Both the position numbers and the translations under genes were made by a program. A stretch of 7,039 bases of DNA, taken from Candidatus Omnitrophota bacterium (lineage in GTDB: Bacteria; Omnitrophota; Omnitrophia; Omnitrophales; Danuiimicrobiaceae). The stretch covers positions 1-7,039 of the forward strand of contig JACQQP010000090.1 in assembly GCA_016206945.1 (NCBI GenBank), written 5' to 3'. The notes beneath the pieces were generated by a model. It worked only from the letters and a program-made list of their open reading frames with translations, was not told where the DNA came from and searched no databases. Shown piece after piece: positions 5,671 to 7,039 of this stretch. Within the stretch, counting starts at the first letter, position 1; every line of letters begins with the position of its first letter.

Positions 5671-5747
5671 AAAGAGAACAGAAAACAGAGTACAGAGTAC
5701 AGACTTCTCCTATTTCTGTTTTCTGTACTCTGTTCTCTGTACTCTCC
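5671..5747. repeat. Inverted heptamer array, argG/argH junction
   Basis: The 77 bases divide into eleven 7-bp units. On the plus strand the left side has AAAGAGA, ACAGAAA, ACAGAGT, ACAGAGT, ACAGACT. The central unit is TCTCCTA, and the right side has TTTCTGT, TTTCTGT, ACTCTGT, TCTCTGT, ACTCTCC. Left units 5678-5705 pair with right units 5713-5740 at 23 of 28 positions around a 7-base loop. The axis falls beside the argG stop codon at 5710-5712. The right half is translated as the last residues of ArgG. In the mRNA it would fold into a hairpin starting within argG and ending just before the argH ribosome site. Confidence 0.82.
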
Positions 5748-6915
5748 CTTCATAGGGAAGGCCCCAGATTTTCATAAAGCCCTCCGCTGCTGTACGATCA
5801 AATTCGTCTTTCGCCGAATATGTCGCTAATTTCTCTGAATATAGTGAGTAAGGCGATTTCCGTCCGACCACGACGGCGTTCCCACGATCGAGTTTCATGC
5901 GAATGGTGCCCGTTACCCTTTTTTGATGGGCGGCAAAAAACTGGTCCAGCGCGTCCTTAAGCGGCGTAAACCAAAGCCCATAATAAATCAGTTCCGAATA
6001 TTTCTCAGAAAGCACCCTCCTGTAATGGAGAAATTCCCGATCCATCACAAGATTTTCAAGCTCTTCATGCGCCAAATGAAGAATGGTCGCCGCGGGCGCT
6101 TCATAAAGCTCCCGCGACTTAATTCCCACGAGGCGGTTCTCAATGTGATCGATTCGGCCTACTCCATATTGACCGCCCAATCGGTTCAAACGGTCAATCA
6201 ATGAGACAAACGACATCGGCTTCCCATTCAACGAAACAGGAACACCATCTTTGAATCCGATCGTAACGTAAAGCGGCTTTCTTGGAACTCGGCTTAACGG
6301 ACGCGTCACGAAGAAGGCGTCTTCAGGCGGTTCTTTCCAAGCGTCTTCAAGCACGCCCGCTTCAATGGCAACACCCCAAATGTTTTTATCAATCGAGTAC
6401 GGGCTCTTTTTGGTTGCAGAAATCAAAATGTTATGTTTTTTGGCATAATCAATTTCCTCTTCGCGCGAACCAAAACCCCATTCTCGAAGCGGCGCAACAA
6501 TCTTAAGCTTAGGATTTAACGTTCTCACGCCAACTTCAATTCGAACTTGATCATTGCCCTTACCCGTGCAACCGTGGGCCACACAATCGGCCTTCTCTTT
6601 TTCAGCTATCCGAACTAAATGTTTAGCGATTAACGGCCTTCCAAGCGCCGTTGCCAAAGGGTACTTCCCTTCATATTTCGCATGAGCCCAAAGCGCAGGT
6701 CTGATAAAATCGCGAGCAAATTCCGCTTTCAGATCCTCAATGTAAATTTTTGAAGCACCCGCAGAACGCGCCTTGTGCGCAAGCAATTTCCGGTCCGAAA
6801 CCTCCCCAATAAACGCGGAAAAACAGATCACCTCCGCGTCATACGTGTCCCGAATCCACCTGACCGCGCAAGAAGTATCCAAACCGCCCGAATAAGCTAA
6901 AACCACTTTTTTCAT
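5710..6915 (-). CDS. argG: Argininosuccinate synthase
   Basis: This enzyme joins citrulline and aspartate with ATP to form argininosuccinate. The 401-residue product matches the short (about 400 residue) bacterial class. The ATP PP-loop AYSGGLDTS is at 7-15 and EGKYPLATALGRPLIA starts at 82. AHGCTGKGNDQVR at 113-125 binds ATP, citrulline and aspartate. SPYSIDKNIWG is at 171-181, GGQYGVGRIDHIENRLVG from 247, and VVVGRKSPYSLYS from 348. Two features are unusual. Residues 34-38 read AFIGE where the family normally has a TADIGQ-like motif. The last 11 or so residues (RVQRTEYRKQK) are encoded by a heptamer repeat rather than a family-like tail. The ATG at 6915 has AGGA six bases upstream. It is the first complete gene of the cluster. 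Confidence 0.98.
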   Translation of the reverse strand: MKKVVLAYSGGLDTSCAVRWIRDTYDAEVICFSAFIGEVSDRKLLAHKARSAGASKIYIEDLKAEFARDFIRPALWAHAKYEGKYPLATALGRPLIAKHLVRIAEKEKADCVAHGCTGKGNDQVRIEVGVRTLNPKLKIVAPLREWGFGSREEEIDYAKKHNILISATKKSPYSIDKNIWGVAIEAGVLEDAWKEPPEDAFFVTRPLSRVPRKPLYVTIGFKDGVPVSLNGKPMSFVSLIDRLNRLGGQYGVGRIDHIENRLVGIKSRELYEAPAATILHLAHEELENLVMDREFLHYRRVLSEKYSELIYYGLWFTPLKDALDQFFAAHQKRVTGTIRMKLDRGNAVVVGRKSPYSLYSEKLATYSAKDEFDRTAAEGFMKIWGLPYEGRVQRTEYRKQK

Positions 6916-6921
6916 TTTAGT

Positions 6922-6925
6922 TCCT
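6922..6925 (-). promoter_or_regulatory. Ribosome binding site of argG
   Basis: On the minus strand GAGGAACTAAA precedes the ATG, placing AGGA six bases from the argG start at 6915. The spacing is good and the MKKVVLAYSGG N-terminus matches the family, so the start is secure. Confidence 0.6.
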
Positions 6926-6974
6926 CATCAATTCTCAGAAATGTACGCCGGAAGGGGTACCGTTTTGTCGCAAG

Positions 6975-7003
6975 AACCAGTATTGGTTTCACACTCTTGT
7001 CAA
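6975..7003 (-). promoter_or_regulatory. Possible argG promoter/operator region
   Basis: A perfect -35 hexamer TTGACA lies on the minus strand at 7003-6998. I find no convincing -10 hexamer at normal spacing. Within the downstream spacer is a 14-bp dyad, AACCA-ATAC-TGGTT on the minus strand (6975-6988), which could be a regulator site. It does not match the ArgR box I know. If the short upstream frame ending at 6989 is a real gene, the TTGACA lies inside it. Confidence 0.25.
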
Positions 7004-7039
7004 ATGTTCTAAAATTTTCTTCTGCTGCGTAGAGTCAAA
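6989..7039 (-). CDS. Possible 3' end of an upstream gene (partial)
   Basis: The minus-strand frame entering the window at 7039 is open for 16 codons (FDSTQQKKILEHLTRV) and closes at a TGA at 6991-6989, 73 bases before argG. The other two minus frames close sooner. The lysine- and leucine-bearing amphipathic look fits a protein C-terminus. In many genomes argF or argD lies upstream of argG, but this piece is too short to assign and does not show the usual OTC tail. It may also be chance. Confidence 0.25.
   Translation of the reverse strand, partial: FDSTQQKKILEHLTRV

Overview
The window is a single-direction biosynthetic cluster. All six recognisable genes lie on the minus strand, in transcription order argG, argH, lysA, dapF, dapA, dapB. 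The first two carry out the last two steps of arginine synthesis (citrulline to argininosuccinate to arginine). The other four belong to the diaminopimelate route of lysine and peptidoglycan synthesis: DapA and DapB make tetrahydrodipicolinate, DapF converts LL- to meso-diaminopimelate, and LysA decarboxylates it to lysine. The steps between tetrahydrodipicolinate and LL-diaminopimelate (dapL, or dapD/C/E) are not in the window. All six proteins are full length with intact catalytic motifs.

Layout in plus-strand coordinates. 1-152 is a non-coding flank beyond the dapB stop, GC-rich at its outer edge, with two dispersed-repeat fragments. dapB is 153-965. A long palindrome fills the dapA/dapB gap. 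dapA (1042-1935), dapF (1947-2801) and lysA (2805-4067) are tightly packed and probably translationally coupled. A 172-bp gap holding a large inverted heptamer array precedes lysA. Then come argH (4240-5658), a second inverted heptamer array covering the argG/argH junction, and argG (5710-6915). The argG leader follows, with a possible 3' end of an upstream gene.

The enzymes themselves are ordinary. The interest lies in small repetitive elements at every loose junction, one of which sits inside a gene. (1) A GC-rich palindrome of the CCCTCACC...GGTGAGGG type occurs twice: between dapA and dapB, and in frame inside dapF, where it adds about 18 residues. (2) Two inverted arrays with a strict 7-bp period (ACTTTTG-like and ACAGAGT-like) occupy the argH/lysA and argG/argH junctions. 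One has become the C-terminal tail of ArgG and the other makes a spurious upstream extension of LysA. (3) A GGATTCCCGC...GCGGGAATGACA hairpin and part of a CATTGCGAG-type repeat follow dapB.

The organism is a bacterium of moderate GC using the DAP pathway. The gene order, the DapF and ArgG subtypes and the dense small repeats recall Omnitrophota, Nitrospirota or deltaproteobacterial-type genomes. This assignment is an impression from memory, not a demonstrated result. I found no defence system, mobile-element gene, tRNA, rRNA or CRISPR array.
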